From Spirochaetes bacterium RBG_16_67_19 (GTDB lineage Bacteria > Spirochaetota > Spirochaetia > SZUA-6 > DRHE01): a stretch of DNA of 9,482 nucleotides. The DNA is taken from NCBI GenBank assembly GCA_001829505.1, contig MIBK01000104.1, forward strand, positions 1 to 9,482, in the 5' to 3' direction. Positions 1-6,536 of the stretch are shown here, piece by piece. The translations under genes were made by a program, and so were the position numbers. Below the pieces are notes generated by a model. That model worked only from the letters and a program-made list of their open reading frames with translations, searched no databases and was not told the DNA's origin. The stretch's first letter is position 1. Every line of letters begins with the position of its first letter.

Positions 1-976
1 AGACCCAGCGCCGCAGGCGCAGCCACAGGTACATCAGGGGAGGGGTGAGGGCCAGCGCGCCCAGCGTGGCCCACAGGGCGGGCCGCCCGGTCCAGGCCGG
101 CAGGGCCACCGAGGGGCCGAAGAAGTTCATGCCGAAGAAACCCACGACGAAGGAGATCGGCATGAACAGGGTGGTGATCAGGGTGAAGGTCTTCATGATC
201 TGGTTCATGCGGTTGTTGATGGCCGAAAGGTACATCTCCAGGATGCCGCCCACCAGGTCGCGCACGCTCTCGGTGATCCCGTACAGCCGCACCAGGTGGT
301 CGTAGAGGTCGCGGAAATACACCCGATGCTCCGCGCCGATGACGCCGAGCTGATCGCGCGCCAGGCGGTTGAGCACCTCGCGCTGGGGGGCCAGGATGCG
401 CCGCAACAGCAGCAGCCCCCTCTTGCACTGCAGGGCCTCGCCCAGCGCGCGTCGCCCCGGCTCCTCCAGGATTTCATCCTCCAGGCGCTCCACTTCCGCG
501 TCAATGCCCTCGATCACGGGCAGGTGGCTGGCGACCAGCTCGCTGACCAGCCGGTACAGCAGATGCTCGCAGCCCCGCCCCAGGATGCGCGGGTCCCGAT
601 GGGCCGCGGCCCAGGTGCTGTCCAGCCCCTCGATCGGCTCCTCGCGGTGGGTGACCAGGTAGCCGGGCCCCACGAAAAGGTCCAGTTCGTGGGTGTGCAG
701 CGCCTCGGCCCGCGGGGCGTGCACGGAATGCAGCACGACGTACAGATAGGATTCCCAGTCGTCCAGCTTGGGCACGTGGGATTCGGCCAGCGCGTCCTCC
801 ACGGCCAGGGGGTGGAAGGAGAAGGTCTCGCGCAGGATTGGCTCGCAGACCTCCGGCGGCTCGGCCGCCAGATCCAGCCAGAGCAGACCGCCGGGCTCGA
901 CCAGCGCCGCGGGCAGCTCCGCGGGGCCGGGCTCGGTGAGTCTCCCATCGGCGTGGTGCAGCAGCGCGCGTATCAT
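1..976 (-). CDS. corA: CorA-family Mg2+/divalent cation channel, 3' end just outside the window
   Basis: This gene encodes a CorA-type inner-membrane channel for Mg2+ (possibly Co2+ or Ni2+), which works as a homopentamer. Reading from the ATG at 976-974, 325 codons are visible before the window ends. They comprise an N-terminal acidic alpha/beta domain (with HPLAVEDAL and later LVTHREEP, typical of CorA), a long charged helical stretch (roughly residues 150-260), then TM1 ending in the signature GMN (residues 282-284, GFFGMNFFG). A second hydrophobic helix follows, ending in basic residues (LWLRLRRW). CorA proteins usually end within a few residues of such a basic tail, so almost the whole protein is present. 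No Shine-Dalgarno site precedes the ATG. A TATACT box lies 7 bases upstream, suggesting leaderless translation. It is divergent from the VOC gene, and no functional link to the other genes is evident. Confidence 0.93.
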   Translation of the reverse strand, partial: MIRALLHHADGRLTEPGPAELPAALVEPGGLLWLDLAAEPPEVCEPILRETFSFHPLAVEDALAESHVPKLDDWESYLYVVLHSVHAPRAEALHTHELDLFVGPGYLVTHREEPIEGLDSTWAAAHRDPRILGRGCEHLLYRLVSELVASHLPVIEGIDAEVERLEDEILEEPGRRALGEALQCKRGLLLLRRILAPQREVLNRLARDQLGVIGAEHRVYFRDLYDHLVRLYGITESVRDLVGGILEMYLSAINNRMNQIMKTFTLITTLFMPISFVVGFFGMNFFGPSVALPAWTGRPALWATLGALALTPPLMYLWLRLRRWV

Positions 977-983
977 GCAGGGG

Positions 984-1012
984 AGTATAGCCCCGGGGCC
1001 CGCTTGACGCCA
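984..1012 (-). promoter_or_regulatory. corA promoter, leaderless type
   Basis: On the minus strand TATACT (989-984) is an almost consensus -10 box. The ATG at 976 starts 7 bases after it, about where transcription should begin. At 17-bp spacing the -35 position reads TGGCGT (1012-1007), a weak match. There is no GGAGG-like sequence before the ATG. The -35 position overlaps the -35 of the opposing VOC promoter, so the two promoters probably compete. Confidence 0.6.
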
Positions 1013-1032
1013 GGCGGCCGCCCCTCTATGGT
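1004..1032 (+). promoter_or_regulatory. VOC gene promoter, leaderless type
   Basis: TTGACG (1004-1009), a 17-bp spacer and TATGGT (1027-1032) form a good sigma-70-type promoter. The -10 box ends 7 bases before the ATG at 1040, the same distance as for corA on the other strand, and there is no Shine-Dalgarno site. The whole 63-base gap between corA and the VOC gene (977-1039) is taken up by these two back-to-back promoters. Confidence 0.6.
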
Positions 1033-1039
1033 AGCCGCC

Positions 1040-2110
1040 ATGGACGGCTACTTGATAAGCGGCATTCAGCAGGTCGGGGTAGGGGTACGCGATCTGGAGC
1101 AGGCCTGGCGCTGGTACCGCCGGCATCTGGGCCTGGACATCCCCGTGTTCCGGGACGACGGGGAGGCGGCCCTGATGCTGCCCTACACCGGCGGGCAGCC
1201 GCAGGCCCGCCAGGCGGTGCTGGCGGTCAACCTGCAGGGCGGCGGCGGCCTGGAGGTCTGGCAGTACGCCGGGCGCGCACCGCTGGCCGCGGCGTTCACC
1301 CCGGAGCCGGGGGATCTGGGGATCCTGGCCGCCCGCATCAAGGCCCGGAACGTAGCGGCGGCCTACGCGCGCTTCCAGGCCGAGGGGGTGGAGCTGTTGG
1401 GGCCGGTCCAGGCGGATCCGGCCGGGGAGCCCGGATTCTTCGCCCGCGACCCTTACGGGAACATCTTCCAGGTCGTGGCCGGGGACGGCTGGTTTGCGCG
1501 CGGCCGGCCCAATGCCTCGGCGACCGGCGGGGTGAGCGGGGCCATGCTCGGGGTGACCCGGCTGGAGCCCGCCCTGGCCCTGTACAGGGACATCCTGGGC
1601 TTCGACCGCCTGGTATATGACCGCCAGGGGGTGTTCCCCGACCTGGCCGGCCTGCCGGGCGGCAGGCAGCCCGTGCGGCGGGTCCTGCTGGCCCACAGCG
1701 CGGCGCGGCGGGGGGCCTTCAGCGAGCTGCTGGGACCCGGCCGCCTGGAGCTGGTGCAGGCCCTGGAGCGCGAGCCGCGAAAGATCTACGGCGGACGGTT
1801 CTGGGGGGACCTGGGCTTCATCCACCTGTGCTTCGACGTGCGGGGCCTGGAGGCCTTGAAGGAGCGCTGCCGCCGGGCCGGCTTCCCGTTCACCGTGGAC
1901 AGCGCCCAGGCCTTCGTCATGGGCGAGGCCTCCGGCCGCTTCGCCTACGTGGAGGACCCGGACGGCACGCTGGTGGAGTTCGTGGAGACCTACCGCCTGG
2001 CGATCCTGCGCAAGCTGGGCTGGTTCCTGGACCTGCGGCGCCGGCCGCCGGAAAAGCGGCTCCCGCGCTGTCTGCTGGCCGCTTTGGCCCTGAACCGGGT
2101 ACGGCAATAG
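1040..2110 (+). CDS. Double VOC-domain (glyoxalase/dioxygenase fold) protein with incomplete metal sites
   Basis: The 356-residue protein holds two VOC domains (roughly residues 5-150 and 165-320) and a basic C-terminal tail. The module openings VRDLEQAWRWYRRHLGL and LEPALALYRDILGF are typical of the glyoxalase/bleomycin-resistance/extradiol dioxygenase fold. Metal ligands are partly lost. In domain 1 the positions normally His and Glu are Gln11 and Gln144, and the second-half His is also missing. In domain 2 Glu237, His262 (GFIHLCFDV) and Glu313 (LVEFVE) remain, but the first His position is Gly. Any metal chemistry is therefore more likely in domain 2, or the protein only binds a ligand. 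The substrate is unknown. I chose the ATG at 1040 because the -10 box overlaps an upstream in-frame ATG at 1028. The open frame reaching back to 296 is antisense to corA and is not part of the gene. It lies upstream of, and in the same direction as, the cysteate synthase operon, but a 170-base regulatory gap separates them. Confidence 0.85.
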   Translation: MDGYLISGIQQVGVGVRDLEQAWRWYRRHLGLDIPVFRDDGEAALMLPYTGGQPQARQAVLAVNLQGGGGLEVWQYAGRAPLAAAFTPEPGDLGILAARIKARNVAAAYARFQAEGVELLGPVQADPAGEPGFFARDPYGNIFQVVAGDGWFARGRPNASATGGVSGAMLGVTRLEPALALYRDILGFDRLVYDRQGVFPDLAGLPGGRQPVRRVLLAHSAARRGAFSELLGPGRLELVQALEREPRKIYGGRFWGDLGFIHLCFDVRGLEALKERCRRAGFPFTVDSAQAFVMGEASGRFAYVEDPDGTLVEFVETYRLAILRKLGWFLDLRRRPPEKRLPRCLLAALALNRVRQ

Positions 2111-2135
2111 CCGTGCTGAGGGCCGCAATGGCGGC
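2099..2135 (+). terminator. Two adjacent short hairpins after the VOC gene, possible terminator
   Basis: Two small inverted repeats lie at and just past the VOC stop codon. ACGGC-AATA-GCCGT (2101-2114) is extendable by a wobble and a G-C pair to 2099-2116 and spans the stop codon. GCCGC-AATG-GCGGC lies at 2122-2135. No T-tract follows, so this is not a canonical intrinsic terminator. It could be a weak or factor-dependent terminator, or an mRNA-end stabiliser. Confidence 0.3.
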
Positions 2136-2146
2136 AGGTCCGGATT

Positions 2147-2175
2147 AATCGAATCTATCGTTCAAATATTCGGAA
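2147..2175 (+). promoter_or_regulatory. Operator copy 1, upstream of the cysteate synthase operon
   Basis: This is an AT-rich island in GC-rich surroundings. AATCGAAT (2147-2154) and CAAATATTCG (2163-2172) match positions 6549-6556 and 6565-6574 exactly, at the identical offset of 4402 bases for both blocks, while the bases between differ. The site is a less perfect dyad than copy 2. Shared sequence with preserved spacing points to one DNA-binding protein at both sites. The best local candidate is the TetR-family protein at 4841-5476. Confidence 0.75.
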
Positions 2176-2215
2176 AAAAACCCGCCGAAAGGCCGCAGCG
2201 CCGCCCCGCCTTGGA

Positions 2216-2276
2216 TTGACAAAAGCCCCGCCCGCGGGCACTGTAGGGCGATCCCGGCCAGCCCGCCAGCGGAGGT
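2216..2276 (+). promoter_or_regulatory. Candidate promoter and Shine-Dalgarno site of the cysteate synthase operon
   Basis: A perfect TTGACA lies at 2216-2221, 65 bases before the ATG. At 17-bp spacing the -10 position reads CACTGT (2239-2244), a poor match, so the promoter would be weak without help. GGAGGT (2271-2276) is a strong ribosome binding site for the ATG at 2281. Together with operator copy 1 and the possible terminator, this accounts for most of the 170-base gap 2111-2280. Confidence 0.5.
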
Positions 2277-2280
2277 TCCC

Positions 2281-3579
2281 ATGGGAAGTCATTATCGATT
2301 GACGTGCCTGCACTGCGGAAAACTCTTCGACGATCCCCAGGAGCCGTTCCTGCTGGGCTGCGGCGAGAACCATCCGCCCGCGCTGCTGCGCGCGCTGTAT
2401 GCGGAGCAGCGCCTGCCGGTGGATGCGCAGGAGCCGGGCCTGTTCCGCTACCGCCGGTGGCTGCCGATCCGGCAGACCTGGCCGGCGGCCGGCAATCCGG
2501 TGGTCTTCCAGAGCCGGGCCCTGGCCGCGCACCTGAAGCTGGATGCCCTCTTCCTGGCCTTCAGCGGCTTCTGGCCGGAGCGCGGCGCGGCGTTGGAGAG
2601 CTGCAGCTTCAAGGAGCTGGAGGCCCTGTCGGTCGGGGCCCGCCTGCCGCAGGGCGAACGGCGCACCCTGGTGGTGAGCTCCGCCGGGAACACCGGGCGG
2701 GCCTTCCTGCAGGCCTTTTCCCGTCAAGGGCAGCCCGCCCTGGTGGTGGTGCCGGAGAACGCGCTTCCCCACATGTGGATCACCGGCGACCGGCACCCCG
2801 AGGTTCGCCTGGCCGTGGTGCGCGGCGGTGGGGACTACTCGGATGCCATCCAGGTGGGCAACCGCATCGCCTCCCTGCCCGGCTTTTTTCCGGAAGGCGG
2901 GGCCCGCAACGTGGCCCGCCGGGACGGCATGGGCACGGTGATGCTGGCCGCGGCCGAGGCGCTGGGGGAATCCCCCCGGCACTACTTCCAGGCCGTGGGC
3001 AGCGGCACCGGAGGCATCGCCTCCTGGGAGATGAGCCTGCGGCTGCGGCAGGACGGGCGCTTCGGCGACTGGCTGCCGCGGCTGCACCTGGTGCAGAGCG
3101 AGCCCTTCGCCATCATGCGGGACGCCTGGGACAGGGGAGCGCGGGAGCTGCCCGCGGTGGAGGAGCAGGAGGCCAAGCGGCGCATCGCCCGCATCCATTC
3201 GCCGGTCCTGAGCAACCGCCATCCTCCCTACGCCCTGGACGGGGGCGTCTTCGACGCGCTGCAGGACAGCGCGGGAAAGACCTACGCGGTGAGCTGCGAG
3301 GAGGCGGGCCAGGCCGGCAGGCTGTTCGAGTCCCTGGAGGGCTGCGACCTGGACGCGGCCGCGGAGGTGGCCCTGGCCGGGTTGATCCGGGCGGTGGCCC
3401 AGGGGCAGGTGGGGCGCGCGGAGAGCGTGCTGCTCAACCTCACCGGCGGCGGGGCCCGCCGGTTGATCCGGGAGCGCCGGCGCACCCGCGTGCATCCGGA
3501 CGTGGAGATCGCCGGCCCGGGCATCGGCGAGGGACAACTGGCCGAATCCCTGAATCTGCTGCAAGGAGTGCGCTCATGA
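2281..3579 (+). CDS. Cysteate synthase (PLP-dependent, threonine-synthase fold)
   Basis: Cysteate synthase makes L-cysteate from O-phospho-L-serine and sulfite, using pyridoxal phosphate. The 432-residue protein resembles, from memory, the Methanosarcina enzyme along its whole length. It begins with a CxxC zinc-ribbon-like start (Cys9, Cys12, perhaps Cys27). It continues with FSGFWPERGA and CSFKELEA, where Lys111 is the expected Schiff-base lysine, then SSAGNTGRAF (133-142), PEGGARNVARRDGMGTVM (204-221) and HYFQAVGSGTGG (234-245, phosphate-binding loop), and near the C terminus LNLTGGGARRL. Ordinary threonine synthases lack the ARNVARR/GMGTVM combination. In methanogens the product feeds coenzyme M synthesis. 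Here no sulfopyruvate decarboxylase is present, and the next gene is an alpha-oxoamine synthase coupled through an ATGA overlap, which favours sulfonolipid synthesis. GGAGGT 5' of the ATG supports the start. Alternative: a threonine-synthase paralogue of other specificity. Confidence 0.85.
   Translation: MGSHYRLTCLHCGKLFDDPQEPFLLGCGENHPPALLRALYAEQRLPVDAQEPGLFRYRRWLPIRQTWPAAGNPVVFQSRALAAHLKLDALFLAFSGFWPERGAALESCSFKELEALSVGARLPQGERRTLVVSSAGNTGRAFLQAFSRQGQPALVVVPENALPHMWITGDRHPEVRLAVVRGGGDYSDAIQVGNRIASLPGFFPEGGARNVARRDGMGTVMLAAAEALGESPRHYFQAVGSGTGGIASWEMSLRLRQDGRFGDWLPRLHLVQSEPFAIMRDAWDRGARELPAVEEQEAKRRIARIHSPVLSNRHPPYALDGGVFDALQDSAGKTYAVSCEEAGQAGRLFESLEGCDLDAAAEVALAGLIRAVAQGQVGRAESVLLNLTGGGARRLIRERRRTRVHPDVEIAGPGIGEGQLAESLNLLQGVRS
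3563..3579 (+). promoter_or_regulatory. Shine-Dalgarno site and ATGA stop-start overlap coupling the two biosynthetic genes
   Basis: AAGGAG (3563-3568) lies inside the last codons of the cysteate synthase gene, 7 bases before the ATG at 3576. The ATG shares bases with the TGA stop (3577-3579). This arrangement predicts translational coupling, so the two enzymes are probably made in matched amounts. It also fixes the start of the second gene. Confidence 0.85.
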
Positions 3580-4820
3580 CGGACATCTTCGAGAAGTGCT
3601 ACGGCGACGGAGGGTACTTCGGAGCCTTGAGGAAGCTCGACGACACCTACTTCTCCCGGCCGATCCTGGATGGGGCGGCGGGGCCGCGCATGCGCTTCCA
3701 GGGGCGCGAGGTGATAATGTGGGCCATCAACAGCTACCTGGGGCTGACCGGGAACGCGCGGGTGCGCCAGGCCGCGGCCGAGGCCCTGGAGCGCTGGGGC
3801 ACCTTCACGCCCATGGGCTCGCTGATGCTCACGGGGAATACCGAACACCATATACGGTTGGAGAAGGAGCTGGCGGACTTTCTATTGAAGCCCGCCGCGG
3901 TGCTGTTCAACTACGGCTACCTGGGCGTGCTGGGCACGATCAGCTCTCTGGTCGGGCCCGACGACGTGATCGTCATGGATCGCCTGAGCCACGCCAGCAT
4001 CGTGGACGGCACGCTGCTGGCCTCCGCCGGGCGCCGCTTCCACCCCTTCAAGCACAACGACCTGGACAGTCTAGAGAACCACCTGAAGGCCGTCAACAAG
4101 ACCCGCAAAGGCGGCATCCTGATCGTGACCGAAGGCGTGTACGGCATGCGTGGCGACCTGGCCGACTTGAAGGGCATCTGCGACCTGAAGGACCGCTACG
4201 AGGCCAGGCTGTACGTGGATGATGCCCACGGCTTCGGGGTCATGGGGGAAAACGGCCGCGGCACCGGGGAGCACCTGGGGGTGCAGGAGCGCATCGACCT
4301 GTACTTCGGCACCTTCGCCAAGGCCTTTGCCGCCATCGGCGGGGTCACGGCCGGCGAGGAGCAGCCGATTCGCTGGATCAAGTACAACGCGCGCACGAAC
4401 GTGTTCGCCAAGAGCCTGCCGATGGTCTACGTGGCGGCCCTGAGCGCCACCCTGGCGGAGGTGCGCGAGCGGCCGGAGCTGCGCCGGCGCATGTGGGAGG
4501 TGGCCGGCCGGCTGCAGAAGGGCCTCACCGCCTTGGGCTACGACATCGGTGATACCGCCTCGCCCATCACCCCCGTATACGTGCCGACCGGCAGCGAGCA
4601 GATGGCCATGAGCATGATGCGCCTGCTGCGCGAGGACTTCGGGATCTTCGTTTCCGCGGTCACCTACCCGGTGGTGCCGCCGGGGGTGGTGATGTTCCGC
4701 ATGATCCCCACCGCCGCCCACAGCGACCAGGACGTGGACCAGACCATCGAAGCCTTTCGCCAGATGCGCGACCGGATGAAGCTGGACCTGAGCCAGAAAC
4801 CTTCGCTGAAGAACCGCTAG
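3576..4820 (+). CDS. Alpha-oxoamine synthase, probable cysteate C-fatty acyltransferase (3-oxocapnine synthase)
   Basis: This 414-residue PLP enzyme belongs to the family of 8-amino-7-oxononanoate synthase, 2-amino-3-ketobutyrate CoA ligase and serine palmitoyltransferase, which condense an amino acid with an acyl thioester. Family marks are NSYLGLTGN near the N terminus, GSLMLTGNTEHHIRLEKELA, DRLSHASIVDG with His139 (PLP-stacking position), VDDAHGFGVMG with Asp215 and His218, and GTFAKAFAAIGG with Lys249 (Schiff-base lysine). The stretch ARTNVFAKSLPM resembles the long-chain (lipid) members as I remember them. Length is normal for a soluble homodimer. Because its partner gene makes cysteate, the likely reaction is cysteate + long-chain acyl-CoA or acyl-ACP -> 3-oxocapnine + CO2, the committed step to sulfonolipids. 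No acyl carrier protein gene is seen nearby. A serine- or glycine-using enzyme cannot be excluded from sequence alone. The gene ends 20 bases from the converging TetR gene, with no clear terminator between. Confidence 0.8.
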   Translation: MTDIFEKCYGDGGYFGALRKLDDTYFSRPILDGAAGPRMRFQGREVIMWAINSYLGLTGNARVRQAAAEALERWGTFTPMGSLMLTGNTEHHIRLEKELADFLLKPAAVLFNYGYLGVLGTISSLVGPDDVIVMDRLSHASIVDGTLLASAGRRFHPFKHNDLDSLENHLKAVNKTRKGGILIVTEGVYGMRGDLADLKGICDLKDRYEARLYVDDAHGFGVMGENGRGTGEHLGVQERIDLYFGTFAKAFAAIGGVTAGEEQPIRWIKYNARTNVFAKSLPMVYVAALSATLAEVRERPELRRRMWEVAGRLQKGLTALGYDIGDTASPITPVYVPTGSEQMAMSMMRLLREDFGIFVSAVTYPVVPPGVVMFRMIPTAAHSDQDVDQTIEAFRQMRDRMKLDLSQKPSLKNR

Positions 4821-4840
4821 CCCGACAGGGGTTCCGCGGC

Positions 4841-5476
4841 CTACTTGCGCCGCTGCCGGCCGCCGCGGCGCTGCTCGCGCCGCTCCCGGCCCACGCGCAG
4901 CCGCAGCCGGCGGGCCAGGCCCCGCTCCAGCAGGCGCAGGGCGTCGTCCATCAGCTCCTCGACGTTCTCGCTTTCCAGCTTCAGCAGTATTGCGTCGAAC
5001 AGGGCCAGGGCCAGGCGCCGCGGATTGCGGAACAGCCCCACGCGCATCTCCAGGGCCCGCGCTCCGGCCGCCAGGATCTCGCCGATCTTCTCCTCGATGT
5101 GGTTGCGCAGCGTGCCGCCGCGCTCGCGGCGGGCGGCCTGCCCCGGGAAGGCGTACTTTTTGGTCCCGGTCAGCACGCCCAGCAGCAACGGGCTCTTGCG
5201 GATTCCCAGGGTGGCAAAGCGATACAGGGCCTTCAGCCGGTTGAGCGGCGACTCGAAGGAGGCCACCAGGCGGTCGACCTCCTGCCGGCCCTGCTCCTCG
5301 ATGCCGTCCAGGATCTCCTCGTAGAACTCTTCTTTGCCGGAGAAATAGGTGTAGAAGCTGCCGGTGCCCACCCCGGCGCCGCGGGTGATCTCCTCGATGC
5401 TGACCTCGCGGTAGCCGTGGCGGCTGAACAGCTCCACGCCGGCGGCCAACAGGGCCCGCTTGCGGTCAACGCGCAT
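4841..5476 (-). CDS. TetR/AcrR-family transcriptional regulator
   Basis: The 211-residue protein starts with a standard TetR DNA-binding domain. The opening helix is RALLAAGVELFSRHGY, the helix-turn-helix spans about residues 25-45 (VSIEEITRGAGVGTGSFYTYF), and it is followed by SGKEEFYEEIL. The remaining all-helical part is the expected ligand-binding and dimer domain. The last 25 or so residues are strongly basic (RRLRLRVGRERREQRRGGR), unusual for the family and possibly extra DNA or membrane-lipid contact. The start overlaps the reductase gene by 11 bases, with TGGAG 9 bases upstream on the minus strand, so the two genes form an operon. The operator-like dyad in front of that operon, and again before the cysteate synthase operon, makes this the likely pathway regulator. 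A fatty-acyl thioester or lipid intermediate would be a natural ligand, but that is inference. Confidence 0.9.
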   Translation of the reverse strand: MRVDRKRALLAAGVELFSRHGYREVSIEEITRGAGVGTGSFYTYFSGKEEFYEEILDGIEEQGRQEVDRLVASFESPLNRLKALYRFATLGIRKSPLLLGVLTGTKKYAFPGQAARRERGGTLRNHIEEKIGEILAAGARALEMRVGLFRNPRRLALALFDAILLKLESENVEELMDDALRLLERGLARRLRLRVGRERREQRRGGRQRRK

Positions 5477-6494
5477 GGCCGTCCGCTCCAGCCAGGGCGG
5501 CCAGCTCGGCCAGGTTGGCCTCCCCCGGCTCCCGCTGCCCGCGCTCCATCTCGCCCACCAGACTGCAGACGGCCCGGTTCCAGGGCGCGGGCAGCCCCGC
5601 CCGCTCCGCGGTCCGCACCACCAGGCCGTTGAGGAAATCGATCTCCGTGGGCCGGCCCCGGCGCAGGGAGTCCAGCATGGAGCTCTCGGTGCGCCGGTGC
5701 TTCCAGCCCAGGAGGCGCAGCAGCAGGTGCTTGCGGGCCGCCCGGTAGCCTCCCTCCTCCGCGGGCTGCAGGAAGCGGCGCACGTTCAGTCCGCCGCCGA
5801 GGGCCCCCGGCTCCACGCCCTGGGAGCGGGCCGCGCGCAGGACTTCTTCTCCGATCGCCAGGATCAGCCGGCGGCCTTCCGCCGCGGCGGCCAGCCTGCC
5901 GAAGCGCAGGCCGCTGATGGCCCCCAGGGAGGTGAAGGAGGCCGAGATGGCCAGCTTGGACCACAGCGCCGCGGCGATATCCGGGCAGGGCTTGACGGGG
6001 AAGACCCGGGAAAGAAGCGCGCGCGCTTCGCTCAACGGCTGGGACTCCCCCGCCTGCAGCAGGAAAGGGCCGGAAGCGGTGAGCCGGTAGACCCCGGGGG
6101 CGGTCATGGAAGCCCCCCAGAGCACGCAGCCGGGCACGACCCGTTCCTCGCCCAGGCTGCGGGCCAGCTCCAGCCCGACCAGGCCGTTCTGGGTAGTGAG
6201 GAAGAAGCCCCGGGGAGCGAGCGCCGGCAGGAGCTCCCGGCAGGTCTGCTCCAGGCCGTTGGCCTTCTGGGCCAGGATGACCGCGTCGTAGGGCGGGTGA
6301 AGCGGCGCCGCGGCCAGCGGAACGCGCGCCGTATGCCAGCGGCCGCCGGCCCGCAGGCGCAGGCCCTGCCCGGAGGCCGCCTCGGCGATCCGGGGGTTGC
6401 GGTTGAGCACCTCCAGGCGCAGGCCCTTCCGGCCGGCCAGGCGCACGGCGATCACCCCGCCCAGGCTGCCGCAGCCGACCACCAGCACGTTCAT
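5466..6494 (-). CDS. Ketopantoate reductase-like (PanE/ApbA) NAD(P)-dependent dehydrogenase, specificity probably altered
   Basis: The 342-residue protein has the two-domain layout of PanE/ApbA enzymes: an N-terminal Rossmann fold with VVGCGSLGG (residues 5-13), and an all-helical C-terminal domain. Retained are Asn103 (TTQNG), the catalytic lysine Lys180 (LWSKLAIS), SSML (271-274) and Glu284 in RPTEIDFLNG. Ketopantoate reductases usually have Asn four and eight residues after the lysine, holding ketopantoate. Here these are Ser184 and Thr188, so 2-dehydropantoate is probably not the substrate. The gene is co-transcribed with the TetR regulator and sits behind the shared operator. I infer it could reduce 3-oxocapnine to capnine, a step done by SDR-type enzymes in known sphingolipid pathways. 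This assignment is speculative. The start ATG at 6494 follows a TTGACA by 34 bases and lacks a well-spaced Shine-Dalgarno site. Confidence 0.85.
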   Translation of the reverse strand: MNVLVVGCGSLGGVIAVRLAGRKGLRLEVLNRNPRIAEAASGQGLRLRAGGRWHTARVPLAAAPLHPPYDAVILAQKANGLEQTCRELLPALAPRGFFLTTQNGLVGLELARSLGEERVVPGCVLWGASMTAPGVYRLTASGPFLLQAGESQPLSEARALLSRVFPVKPCPDIAAALWSKLAISASFTSLGAISGLRFGRLAAAAEGRRLILAIGEEVLRAARSQGVEPGALGGGLNVRRFLQPAEEGGYRAARKHLLLRLLGWKHRRTESSMLDSLRRGRPTEIDFLNGLVVRTAERAGLPAPWNRAVCSLVGEMERGQREPGEANLAELAALAGADGHAR

Positions 6495-6499
6495 GCCCC

Positions 6500-6528
6500 A
6501 GGGTGCCGGCCGCCGCCGGGGTTGTCAA
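6500..6528 (-). promoter_or_regulatory. Candidate promoter of the reductase-tetR operon
   Basis: On the minus strand TTGACA (6528-6523) lies 34 bases before the ATG. At 17-bp spacing the -10 position is CACCCT (6505-6500), a poor match. If used, transcription would begin almost at the start codon, as proposed for corA and the VOC gene. The -35 sits at the end of a perfect 7-bp inverted repeat, AAGTGCG-GG-CGCACTT (6527-6542). Confidence 0.4.
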
Positions 6529-6536
6529 GTGCGGGC

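Noticed and set aside
296..1039. In-frame open upstream extension of the VOC protein, about 250 codons
   Set aside because: It is antisense to the clearly recognisable CorA gene, has no VOC homology, and a promoter with -10 box sits just before the ATG at 1040.
2155..3564. Long minus-strand open frame of 469 codons
   Set aside because: It lies opposite the cysteate synthase gene, is rich in His/Gln/Arg/Pro as expected for the mirror of a GC-rich gene, and shows no recognisable motif.
2281..3579. Calling the first operon gene an ordinary threonine synthase
   Set aside because: Specific motifs (FSGFWPERGA, ARNVARRDGMGTVM, HYFQAVGSGTGG) fit cysteate synthase better, and no threonine-pathway gene is adjacent.
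3576..4820. Calling the second operon gene biotin BioF or threonine-degradation Kbl
   Set aside because: No biotin genes and no threonine dehydrogenase are nearby; coupling to cysteate synthase favours cysteate as substrate.
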